Shown here one piece after another: positions 26,204-33,204 of a stretch of 64,000 nt of DNA. The stretch covers positions 682,001-746,000 of the forward strand of contig JASBTM010000008.1 of the NCBI GenBank assembly GCA_030148425.1, in the 5' to 3' direction. The translations under genes were made by a program, and so were the position numbers. The notes beneath the pieces are model-generated. The model saw nothing but the letters and a program-made list of their open reading frames with translations. It searched no databases and had not been told where the DNA came from. The stretch is from Hyphomicrobium sp. (GTDB lineage: Bacteria; Pseudomonadota; Alphaproteobacteria; Rhizobiales; Hyphomicrobiaceae). Each line of letters opens with the position of its first letter. The first letter of the stretch is position 1.

Positions 26204-26794
26204 TTAATAGGGCGGCGCGCGTTTCGCCCGCTGCGCCTTGGCCGCTTCCGTCCACCACGCAAGATCGTCAGCGAAACGCGGAAATGAACGTTCGAGCGCT
26301 TTCCCACCGTCGCCTGTCGGCTCGCCCTCAGCGCTCAAGGTCTGGGCAATCGGCCCGACCGCGAGAGTGCTCGACACAACGATCATGCCCATCTCCGACA
26401 GCGTTCCATGCCACGCGGTTGCAGACCTGACGCCGGAGAACCGTCCTGCCGAATAACTGGCGATGGCCGCCGGCCGCCAAAACCATTCTTCCAGAAAATG
26501 ATCCGTGAGATTTTTGAGGCCGGGCTGGACGCCCCAATTGTATTCTCCGACCACGAATAGGAATGCATCCGCGGCTTTGATCTTCTGCGCGAGAGTTTCG
26601 AGCGCCTCAGGAGCGGTGCCGGGCTTATACTCCTTGTACATCCGATCGAGCATCGGAAGGTTCACGGCCTTGGCGTCGATGAATTCGACATCGAGACCTC
26701 TTTGTTTCAATCGCGTGACGATGAAATCCGCGAGGCGAATCCCCATCCTGTCGACGCGATAGGAACCGTAGAAGACTAAAACTTTATCGGCCAC
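26204..26794 (-). CDS. NADPH-dependent FMN reductase family protein
   Basis: 196 residues from a GTG at 26794 with GGAAGGAGG upstream. Flavodoxin-like fold: VLVFYGSYRVDRMG (FMN phosphate loop, residues 5-18), VVGEYNWGVQPGLKNLTD (the conserved PEYN-type motif, with G replacing P) and SYSAGRFSGVRSA (the G-x4-G-G/R loop). Such enzymes reduce flavins, quinones or azo dyes, or act as arsenical H2O2-forming reductases (ArsH-like). The substrate is not predictable. It is divergent from the cNMP-flavoprotein gene (172-base gap). Confidence 0.85.
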   Translation of the reverse strand: MADKVLVFYGSYRVDRMGIRLADFIVTRLKQRGLDVEFIDAKAVNLPMLDRMYKEYKPGTAPEALETLAQKIKAADAFLFVVGEYNWGVQPGLKNLTDHFLEEWFWRPAAIASYSAGRFSGVRSATAWHGTLSEMGMIVVSSTLAVGPIAQTLSAEGEPTGDGGKALERSFPRFADDLAWWTEAAKAQRAKRAPPY

Positions 26795-26966
26795 CACATC
26801 CTCCTTCCAAAACAACAACCGCCCATCGATACGACACTCGCTGGACATTGTCTTATTTTGCGAGGTGGCATCTTCCAATCGAAAATGCAGATAGTGGCAA
26901 CAACGTTGCGTAATGCGCGAGCGTCGCGGTAATAGTCGCGAGCTGCAATCGAGACCGCGAGGAATT

Positions 26967-28640
26967 ATGGCATCCGAACTCCAACCCATCATCACCAGAC
27001 GGCGTGAACAGATGTTTCCGCATCTGGAACCTCACGAGATCGATCGCATGCGCCGGTTCGGCGAGCCGAAGACATTCAATGCCGGTGATTTTCTCGCGAA
27101 GATCGACGAGATCGGCGCGGGCTTCATCATCGTGTTGAGCGGCAATGTCGACGTGACGCAACGCGACATCACCGGCGCGACGAAGCTCATCGTCACCCAT
27201 ACGCAAGGTTCCTTCATGGGCGAGCTTGCGCAAATGTCCGGCCGCCCCTCTCTCGTCGATGCGATTGCTACCACCACTGTCGAAGCCCTCGTCATTGCAC
27301 CGAGCAGACTGCGCGCGCTCTTGATTGCCGAAGCCGAACTCGGCGAGCGCATAATGCGTGCACTGATCTTGCGACGTGTCGGCCTTCTCGAGACGGGCGC
27401 CGGACCGGTTATCATCGGCCGCGCGGGCAGCAGTGACGTCCTTCGTCTTCAGAATTTCCTTTCGCGCAACGGCCATCCTCACACCGACCTCGATCCCGAC
27501 GTCGATCCGGAAGCAAAAGCACTGATCGAACGCTTCCACGTCGAAACGTCCGCTCTTCCTATCGTCCTTTGCCCAAGCGGCGATTTTCTGCAGAACCCGA
27601 CGGAGTTGAAACTCGCGCGCTGCATCGGTCTCGTCGGCGCTCTCGACGGCGACCGCGTTTACGACGTCGCTATCGTCGGCGCGGGACCAGCAGGAATGGC
27701 GGCGGCTGTGTACGCTGCATCCGAAGGTCTCTCCGTGATCGTTCTCGATTGCCGCTCGTTCGGAGGCCAGGCAGGCGCATCTTCGCGCATCGAAAACTAC
27801 CTGGGATTCCCCACGGGTATCACCGGCATGGCCCTGATGGCGCGCGCCTTCAACCAGGCGCAAAAGTTCGGCGCTGAATTCGCGATCCCATCCGAGGTTG
27901 TGGCGCTCGATACCCAGAAGGACGGCGGAAGAAACATCTTCACGCTCCATCTTTCCGACGGTCAGAAAGTTCGCGCGCACAGCCTCGTCGTCGCCAGCGG
28001 CGTTCGCTATCGCCGCCTCGGCGTTGACAACATCGAGGACTTCGAAGGCAGCAGCGTCCACTACTGGGCATCTCCGCTCGAAGGTAAGTTGTGCTCGCGC
28101 CAAGAGGTGGTTCTGGTCGGTGCGGGAAACTCCGCCGGACAAGCGACTGTCTATCTTGCCGGACGTGCTGAAAAAGTGTGGCTACTCGCACGCGGCGGCG
28201 ACATCTCTGCGAGCATGTCGCAATATCTCGTCGACCGCATTCGCGGGCTTCCCAACGTCGAAATCCAGACGACGTCCGAGATCACCCAACTCGACGGCGC
28301 CGATGGCGTCCTCGACACCATTTCGTGGCGCAGAGCGTCGGGCGACGAAGTGTGCCGAAAGATCCGCCATCTGTTTCTGTTTATCGGCGCCGATCCCGAG
28401 ACCGCATGGCTTTCTGGCACAGGCGTGAAGCTCGATGTCAAGGGCTTCGTGCTGACTGGCGTCGGCGCGGGAGAAAACTGCGCCTCGCTGGAATCGAGCG
28501 TGCCCGGAATCTTCGCCATCGGCGACGTCCGCGCCGGATCGATCAAGCGCGTCGCCGCGGGTGTCGGTGAAGGCGCACAAGTCGTCGCCGCCCTGCATGC
28601 ATTCCTAGGGGCGGCGAATGTGGTGCAACCCGCTACATAA
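26967..28640 (+). CDS. cyclic-nucleotide-binding domain fused to thioredoxin-reductase-like flavoprotein
   Basis: 557 residues. The N-terminal ~125 residues form a cNMP-binding-type beta barrel (FNAGDFLAKIDEIGAG, GSFMGELAQMSGRPSLVDA). A ~75-residue thioredoxin-like linker follows (PVIIGRAGSSDVLRLQNFLSR). Then comes a class-II pyridine-nucleotide oxidoreductase with an FAD Rossmann motif (VGAGPAGMAAAVYAA, near 235), an NADPH motif (VGAGNSAGQATVYLAG, near 383) and the C-terminal FAD motif IFAIGDVRAGSIKRVA. The redox CATC of thioredoxin reductases is replaced: the aligned position reads YWASP, so it cannot reduce thioredoxin in the usual way. This architecture is known among bacterial flavoproteins, but its acceptor is unclear. 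GAGGA supports the ATG at 26967. Confidence 0.88.
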   Translation: MASELQPIITRRREQMFPHLEPHEIDRMRRFGEPKTFNAGDFLAKIDEIGAGFIIVLSGNVDVTQRDITGATKLIVTHTQGSFMGELAQMSGRPSLVDAIATTTVEALVIAPSRLRALLIAEAELGERIMRALILRRVGLLETGAGPVIIGRAGSSDVLRLQNFLSRNGHPHTDLDPDVDPEAKALIERFHVETSALPIVLCPSGDFLQNPTELKLARCIGLVGALDGDRVYDVAIVGAGPAGMAAAVYAASEGLSVIVLDCRSFGGQAGASSRIENYLGFPTGITGMALMARAFNQAQKFGAEFAIPSEVVALDTQKDGGRNIFTLHLSDGQKVRAHSLVVASGVRYRRLGVDNIEDFEGSSVHYWASPLEGKLCSRQEVVLVGAGNSAGQATVYLAGRAEKVWLLARGGDISASMSQYLVDRIRGLPNVEIQTTSEITQLDGADGVLDTISWRRASGDEVCRKIRHLFLFIGADPETAWLSGTGVKLDVKGFVLTGVGAGENCASLESSVPGIFAIGDVRAGSIKRVAAGVGEGAQVVAALHAFLGAANVVQPAT

Positions 28641-28797
28641 GTCCAATCTACGCCAAGCCGGCAATGGATTACATCCTGGCCGCTTCACCCACCATTCACA
28701 TGCTGGCCGTAGGCATGCCAATCGATTGGCCTAGGCGACTACCACCCTCCGCCTGGCTAGAGTGGCGCCCGCTAAATCTAAAAGGAGACGAGCCGAG

Positions 28798-29286
28798 ATG
28801 GCTTGGCGCTTACTGATTTTTACCGCGATGTCGACAACCGCCGTCTCGATCTCGTGCCATGCCGAGGAATGTGATGCGATCGTGGCCAAGCTCGGCGCAC
28901 GAATTCCTGCCCTCTCGGTTGTCGAGAAGCGAACGGACAATCAGTCCATCGTCGTCACTCTGAAGCATCCGGATGCCGAGGCACTCTCCATCACTTGCCC
29001 GAGCGATGAGCCTAGCGCCTCGCCGCTCATCTCCGCGAAATGGAACGCGACCTGGCCGCCCGCGCGCTTCTACGACCTTCTCGCGACCATCGGCTCGGTC
29101 GTCGTCTCGACCACCGAGCCTGCAATCCGCAGCGGTGCAATTCTCTGTACGCAGCGTGCGATGGATGAACAGGGCCACGACGTCTACGACATCAACGGCG
29201 CCCGCTTCAAGTGCACCTCATCCGAAGGCGCCAATGGATCGACGGCGATTCTTATCTCGAAGCTCAAGACGCCCGAGCCGCAATAG
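28798..29286 (+). CDS. secreted protein, unknown function
   Basis: A 162-residue precursor. The signal peptide (MAWRLLIFTAMSTTAVSISCHA) is cleaved before about EECDA. The mature part has four cysteines (ECDA, ITCPSD, LCTQ, KCTSS), consistent with two disulfides. No family recognised. AAAGGAGACG precedes the ATG at 28798; an earlier in-frame start (28762) would hide the signal peptide. Convergent with the MliC-like gene. Confidence 0.62.
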   Translation: MAWRLLIFTAMSTTAVSISCHAEECDAIVAKLGARIPALSVVEKRTDNQSIVVTLKHPDAEALSITCPSDEPSASPLISAKWNATWPPARFYDLLATIGSVVVSTTEPAIRSGAILCTQRAMDEQGHDVYDINGARFKCTSSEGANGSTAILISKLKTPEPQ

Positions 29287-29312
29287 AGAAAACGCGACGA
29301 CGCGTTGCAAGA

Positions 29313-29606
29313 TCAATGCTTGCACGTCGTCCGGCTTTCGCCGCGCGTCAGCGTCGCCTCGTTGCCTTTGATCCAGAACTCCGTGCTGGCGGCGGCATAA
29401 CGGCCACCGTCTGCGGAAAGCACCTGTGGCAGCGTCAACCGCTCGTTCGAACCATGAAAGACGAGATCCGCTGAACCGGGATCGGAATGAAAGGTTGCGG
29501 TCAGTTCCGTCTTGTCGCCGCAAACGTATTTGAGGCCTTCCGCGAACGCAGGCGAAACCGCCAGTCCCGAAGCCAATACGAGCACCACTGAAAACCGAAT
29601 AAGCAT
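29313..29606 (-). CDS. MliC-type lysozyme inhibitor domain protein
   Basis: A 97-residue precursor with a signal peptide (cleavage near residue 23) and a compact MliC-like domain: LKYVCGDKTELTATF, ERLTLPQVLSADGGRYA and FWIKGNEATLTRG. Cys29 and Cys95 would form the conserved disulfide. MliC/PliC proteins inhibit c-type lysozyme in the periplasm or at the outer membrane. There is no lipobox, so it is a soluble periplasmic (PliC-like) form. GGGGAGG lies upstream of the ATG at 29606. Confidence 0.78.
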   Translation of the reverse strand: MLIRFSVVLVLASGLAVSPAFAEGLKYVCGDKTELTATFHSDPGSADLVFHGSNERLTLPQVLSADGGRYAAASTEFWIKGNEATLTRGESRTTCKH

Positions 29607-29828
29607 AGCGACCTCCCCATCCGACGGCATCGAAGCTTATAGCCTTCCGCACAATCGATTACGAGCGCGCGTGAGCAATAGTCGACGAGATGGCCGATGT
29701 TTTCGAGGCCGTCCGCACACGCCCCAACATCCATTTAGAACTTGGAAACCATCCGCAGAGCATCCTCTCGCCGAAGCTGATCCGGGCGGGGATAACGGCT
29801 CATCTATCCATCATTGAACAGAACCCGA

Positions 29829-29921
29829 GACCGACACTGAGTGCCGGTCCCGGTACGGTGCTGGTTGACTGCTCCCCGCTGCATAACCAGCACCGGGCGG
29901 CGAGGCGGTGGTCGCCTCGCC
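29829..29921. other. three consecutive hairpins, candidate structured RNA or palindromic element
   Basis: In a 630-base gene-free gap (29607-30236) three stems follow one another with only a few unpaired bases between them. The first is GACCGACAC-tga-GTGCCGGTC (29829-29849, one mismatch). The second is CGGTGCTGGTT-N18-AACCAGCACCG (29856-29895, 11 bp perfect). The third is GGCGAGGCG-N5-CGCCTCGCC (29899-29921, 9 bp perfect). The strand is undetermined because the stems are symmetrical. No convincing reading frame crosses it. The rest of the gap holds only the hairpin at 30038-30066 and the leader of the 30237 gene. Confidence 0.4.
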
Positions 29922-30037
29922 CGCTACACTTGGCACACTACGCGATTGTCCTTGAGAAACCGTATGTGCCTTGCGCGTCGACAACGCAGCTATGCAAAGC
30001 GCGGGCCATCGCATGATTTCAACGGCCTCCAAGCCCT

Positions 30038-30066
30038 CTAAAACACCCGAAAAACGGGCCTTTTAG
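30038..30066 (+). terminator. terminator-like hairpin
   Basis: CTAAAA-CA-CCCG-AAAAA-CGGG-CC-TTTTAG: a two-part stem with a short CTTTTAG tail about 115 bases downstream of the hairpin cluster at 29829-29921. It could end a short transcript coming from that cluster. Confidence 0.35.
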
Positions 30067-30236
30067 GCGCATTCTAGCGCTTGCGTTTTCCTCTCCTCTC
30101 AGAGCCAGGAACATACCTTCGGATGATAGCAGCCGATTTGAAACGACCTATCTAAACGCTGCGGCTTTCGAAAAAAGCGCGCTGCCCAGCGAAAGCTGGG
30201 GCTGCCAGTGCGAGATGCGTTGAATGGAGAACGACA

Positions 30237-30368
30237 ATGAAAACGTTAGTTTTGGCAACGATGTTGATTGTTTCGGGTGTTTCGGGTGTTTCGGTTGCGT
30301 CTGCAGCCCCGCACTGCGACGGCAACTTCAAGACGACGGGTATCGCAACCTGCACGACCTCTAAATAA
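30237..30368 (+). CDS. 43-residue secreted peptide
   Basis: A short gene from ATG 30237 to TAA 30368. The product starts with a signal sequence (MKTLVLATMLIVSGVSGVSV, then ASA-AP), leaving a mature peptide of about 20 residues with two cysteines (HCDGN and ATCTT). A GGAGA ribosome site lies seven bases upstream and a strong terminator lies 28 bases downstream, so this is a complete small transcription unit. The signal region carries 2.7 copies of GTTTCGGGT (30279-30303), which change its length by three residues per copy. A CCCAGC-GAAA-GCTGGG tetraloop hairpin (30185-30200) is in the leader. The codon pattern fits translation. No family recognised. Confidence 0.6.
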   Translation: MKTLVLATMLIVSGVSGVSVASAAPHCDGNFKTTGIATCTTSK

Positions 30369-30396
30369 CGGACAGCGAGAGTAGCTACTCGAAGAA

Positions 30397-30427
30397 GGGT
30401 GCGCCTTTTCAGGCGCCCCTTTTTTTG
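30397..30427 (+). terminator. intrinsic terminator of the 43-residue peptide gene
   Basis: GGGTGCGCC-N5-GGCGCCCC followed by seven T residues on the plus strand. It is one of the two clearest intrinsic terminators in the window and ends just before the 3' end of the convergent gene at 30433. Confidence 0.9.
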
Positions 30428-30432
30428 CTCGA

Positions 30433-30561
30433 TCAGTTCGCCTGAACTTTCACGCCATCCGCATCGATCTTCACCTGACTGCGCGTGCTGTCGTAGTAGA
30501 AATATCCGCCAGCAAGCAGTGCGATGATCAACGCTCCGATTAGAAATGATTTTGCATCCAT
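30433..30561 (-). CDS. 42-residue membrane protein
   Basis: MDAKSFLIGALIIALLAGGYFYY then a short polar tail with DSTRSQVKIDADGVKV. One N-terminal membrane helix and a ~20-residue periplasmic or cytoplasmic tail. GAGGAG is nine bases before the ATG at 30561. The longer in-frame reading upstream (to 30723) has no coding character. The 305 bases upstream of it (30562-30866) contain only an AGCGGAA-N4-TTCCGCT hairpin (30664-30681) and presumably the promoters of this gene and of the metal-efflux operon. Confidence 0.55.
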   Translation of the reverse strand: MDAKSFLIGALIIALLAGGYFYYDSTRSQVKIDADGVKVQAN

Positions 30562-30866
30562 AGCGAGGGCTCCTCTCGTGTCGCGCCAAAAACGCCTGGC
30601 ACGACGGATGAGTTCCCGTTTGCTTAACGTGTGCGAACAATGATGCGGACCGTGCGGGGTCGAAGCGGAACTTCTTCCGCTGAGTTGCTGATGAGCACAC
30701 CGCACGGCGCGGCGCGATCTCACTAACGTCGCTCATACGAATCTTGGCGACAGACCAAGCACGAGCGCCAGGAACCTGCGCTTGCCGATCATCATGTCTA
30801 AATCGTCATGCGACAGTATCAGCTGGGCCAGTTGCCGGCTCGCCCGAGCTATGCCATTTTAAGTCC

Positions 30867-31247
30867 GTGAGGAACCGGTTTTACCAGCGCTGGTTTGTGA
30901 CGCTCAGCATGCTTGCCATGCTCGGGGCGCTTCTTTCTATGCCTCTTACTGCGACCATGGCTCTCGCCATGGCGGGCGCGCAGCCCGCGGTTTCTCACCA
31001 CATGGCGACGACCGAGGCCAAGGGCGAGATGCCCTGCCACAAGCCGATGAAATCATGCCCGGATTGCCCACAGAAGATCTGTCCGGAAATGGGCAGTTGC
31101 CTCGTCAAATGCTTCCAACCGTTGAGCGCACCGGTATCCGAGGCGCGTCTATTCCGTGACGTCATCGCAGCGCGCATAGCGCCCCTGGCGACACGTGTCA
31201 CCACCGGCTCATTGCCTCCTCCGCTTCTTCGACCTCCCAGCGTCTGA
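30867..31247 (+). CDS. Cys/Met/His-rich exported protein, first gene of metal-efflux cluster
   Basis: 126 residues from a GTG at 30867. One hydrophobic segment near the N-terminus (about 10-37) acts as signal or anchor. It is followed by a metal-binding-like stretch with His-His-Met and six cysteines in about 27 residues (pattern C-H-x-P-M-x2-S-C-P-x-C-P then I-C-P-E-M-G-S-C). The Pro-rich tail looks disordered. No family is recognised. Its place directly before the YtkA-like, adaptor and RND pump genes suggests periplasmic metal capture or sensing; that is inference. The start is less certain than the frame. Confidence 0.6.
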   Translation: MRNRFYQRWFVTLSMLAMLGALLSMPLTATMALAMAGAQPAVSHHMATTEAKGEMPCHKPMKSCPDCPQKICPEMGSCLVKCFQPLSAPVSEARLFRDVIAARIAPLATRVTTGSLPPPLLRPPSV

Positions 31248-31357
31248 ACCGCGCCTATCCGGCGTGACCGCGACTACGGCTGATGCCGTGGCTCCGCGCG
31301 CGCTGCGGCCAATGGTGGCCCAGCGCTGAAGGTTCACGACAGCAGGAGATATTCAAT

Positions 31358-31753
31358 ATGCAACGAGCCTCGTTGCGCGCGATGGCCATTGGCGTCGCGC
31401 TGCTCATGGGCATGGCTACGTCAGCCCTTGCCGATACGAAGGACTACGAGTTCCAGCTTCTTGACAAGGATGTGAAGGCGGGTGCCGCGATCATCTCAGT
31501 GAAGCTGGTCCACAAGCCCTCGGGCCGCGCCATCGCCGACGCGGTGATATTCGCCAAGCGCATCGACATGGGTCCCGACGGCATGGAGGCCATGACCGCG
31601 CCGATCGAGCTGACCTCGTCCAACGAGCCCGGCATCTACCGCTTCAAGACCGACCTCGGCATGGCCGGGCAATGGGCCTTGTCGCTCGGCGCCAAGGTGC
31701 AGGGCGAGACCGGGACGGTCGAGAATAAGCTCATCGTCAAGGCCGTCCAATGA
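31358..31753 (+). CDS. YtkA/FixH-like periplasmic protein
   Basis: 131 residues with signal peptide (to about residue 25, ALA-DT). The mature ~105 residues form a beta-sandwich of the YtkA type: EFQLLDKDVKAGAAIISVKL, KPSGRAIADAVIFAKRIDMG, EPGIYRFKTDLGMAGQWAL. YtkA-like domains accompany heavy-metal RND pumps and copper proteins and are thought to be exposed in the periplasm. The stop overlaps the next start in ATGA (31750-31753), so translation of adaptor and this protein is coupled. AGCAGGAGA precedes the ATG at 31358. Confidence 0.8.
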   Translation: MQRASLRAMAIGVALLMGMATSALADTKDYEFQLLDKDVKAGAAIISVKLVHKPSGRAIADAVIFAKRIDMGPDGMEAMTAPIELTSSNEPGIYRFKTDLGMAGQWALSLGAKVQGETGTVENKLIVKAVQ

Positions 31754-33204
31754 GCCCGCTCAAGGGATTGGCTTCCGTCGCAGCCGTTTTGGCTGCGGCG
31801 GGAGCCGGGCTGTGGGCAGGCCAGACCGGCGCGCTCAAGCTTCCGCAGATAACCGCAGCGGCCGTAATCGAAGCCCATGCCGAAGGGTCGGACCCCATCA
31901 TTTATTATCGCGATCCCGACGGTAAATCGCTCTATTCGCCAACTCCCAAGACGACAGACGACGGCCGGCCCTATATCGCCGTCCACGCCGGCCAGGAAGA
32001 ATCGTTCGATCCAAAGCCCAAAGCTCCGACCGGAGGCGACACTAAGAAGATCAAGTATTACCGCAATCCGATGGGCCTGCCGGATGTCTCACCGGTGCCC
32101 AAGAAGGACACGATGGGGATGGACTACATCCCTGTCTTCGAGGGCGAGGACAGCGACGACGGCTCCATCAAGGTGTCGCCCGGAAAGATCCAGCGCACCG
32201 GCGTCGAAACCGCCGAGGTCGTGCGCCACGCCATGACCCGCACCATCAAGGCGCCCGGCGTTGTCGCCCTCGACGAGCGCCGCATAGCTGTGGTTGCGCC
32301 GAAGTTCGACGGCTACGTGGTCAAGGTCGGCGATGTCACCACTGGGGCGCATGTGAAGCAAGGCGATGCCCTAGCTACGGTGTTCGGCCAAGCGGTGCTC
32401 GACCAGGCCGCGCGCCTGCTCATTGAGCAGGATACCGGCTGGACGCGCAGCGACGAGGCGGCCTCTCCGCCCGGGCTCAAGGGGCCCGCTGGCGTCGTCG
32501 GCGCCACCCGCCGCTTGCAGAACCTCGGAGTGCCCGAGGAATTCATGGATCAGGTCAAACGCGAACGACGTGTTCCCGACGCCTTCACCATCCGCGCGCC
32601 GATGGACGGAGAAATTATCGAGCGAGACGTTTCCGATGGTCAGGGTTTCAAAGCCGGCGATGTTGCGTTCAAAATTGCCGACCATTCCAGAGTGTGGGTC
32701 CTGGCCAATGTCTCCGAGAGCGACATCGATGCGGTCAAGCCCGGACAATCGGTCATGGTCACCACGCGCGCGCATCCCGGCCGCACGTTCAACGGCAAGG
32801 TGACGGTGGTCTATCCGCACCTGATGAAAGAGACGCGTACCGCGCAGGTGCGCATCGAGATGCCAAACGCCGACATGGCGCTGTTGCCGGATATGTACAG
32901 CGACGTCTCGATTGCCACCAGCGGCAATGCCGATGCGCTCGCGGTCCCCGCCAGCGCGGTGATCGACAACGGCAACCGGCAGGTTGTGCTGCTCGACCTT
33001 GGCAACGGCCGCTACGAGCCGCGCGAGATCAAGCTCGGCCGCACCGGAGACGGCATGCGCGAGGTGCTGAGTGGTTTGACCGAAGGCGACAAAGTCGTGG
33101 TCAACGGCAATTTCCTGATCGACGCGGAAAGCAACCTGCAGTCGGCGCTGAAAGGCTTCGACGCCTCGGCCGCCGCGACGTCCAACACCGAGGCCAACCA
33201 ATGA
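31750..33204 (+). CDS. cusB: heavy-metal RND efflux periplasmic adaptor subunit (CusB-like)
   Basis: 484 residues. An N-terminal signal/anchor is followed by two copies of the YHS-like heavy-metal-binding segment. The second is well formed (about 97-123: YYRNPMGLPD, then PKKDTMGMDYIPV). The first (about 51-77: YYRDPDGKSLYSPTPK) is degenerate and lacks the methionines. The membrane-fusion core follows: APKFDGYVVKVGDVTTGAHVKQ (lipoyl half), IRAPMDGEIIERDVSDGQ, and the beta-barrel and membrane-proximal domains. It links the RND pump to an outer-membrane channel and probably hands metal to it. Both ends overlap their neighbours by ATGA. Copper/silver specificity is plausible from family, not proven. 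Confidence 0.88.
   Translation: MSPLKGLASVAAVLAAAGAGLWAGQTGALKLPQITAAAVIEAHAEGSDPIIYYRDPDGKSLYSPTPKTTDDGRPYIAVHAGQEESFDPKPKAPTGGDTKKIKYYRNPMGLPDVSPVPKKDTMGMDYIPVFEGEDSDDGSIKVSPGKIQRTGVETAEVVRHAMTRTIKAPGVVALDERRIAVVAPKFDGYVVKVGDVTTGAHVKQGDALATVFGQAVLDQAARLLIEQDTGWTRSDEAASPPGLKGPAGVVGATRRLQNLGVPEEFMDQVKRERRVPDAFTIRAPMDGEIIERDVSDGQGFKAGDVAFKIADHSRVWVLANVSESDIDAVKPGQSVMVTTRAHPGRTFNGKVTVVYPHLMKETRTAQVRIEMPNADMALLPDMYSDVSIATSGNADALAVPASAVIDNGNRQVVLLDLGNGRYEPREIKLGRTGDGMREVLSGLTEGDKVVVNGNFLIDAESNLQSALKGFDASAAATSNTEANQ

Noticed and set aside
29690..30016. 108-codon plus-strand frame in the hairpin region
   Set aside because: No ribosome site, no recognisable domain, and it runs straight through three strong palindromes; composition resembles non-coding DNA.
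32694..33200. In-frame upstream extension of cusA by 169 codons
   Set aside because: It lies over the adaptor gene in another frame, is Arg/Gln-rich as expected for a shadow, and the family N-terminus begins at the ATG at 33201.
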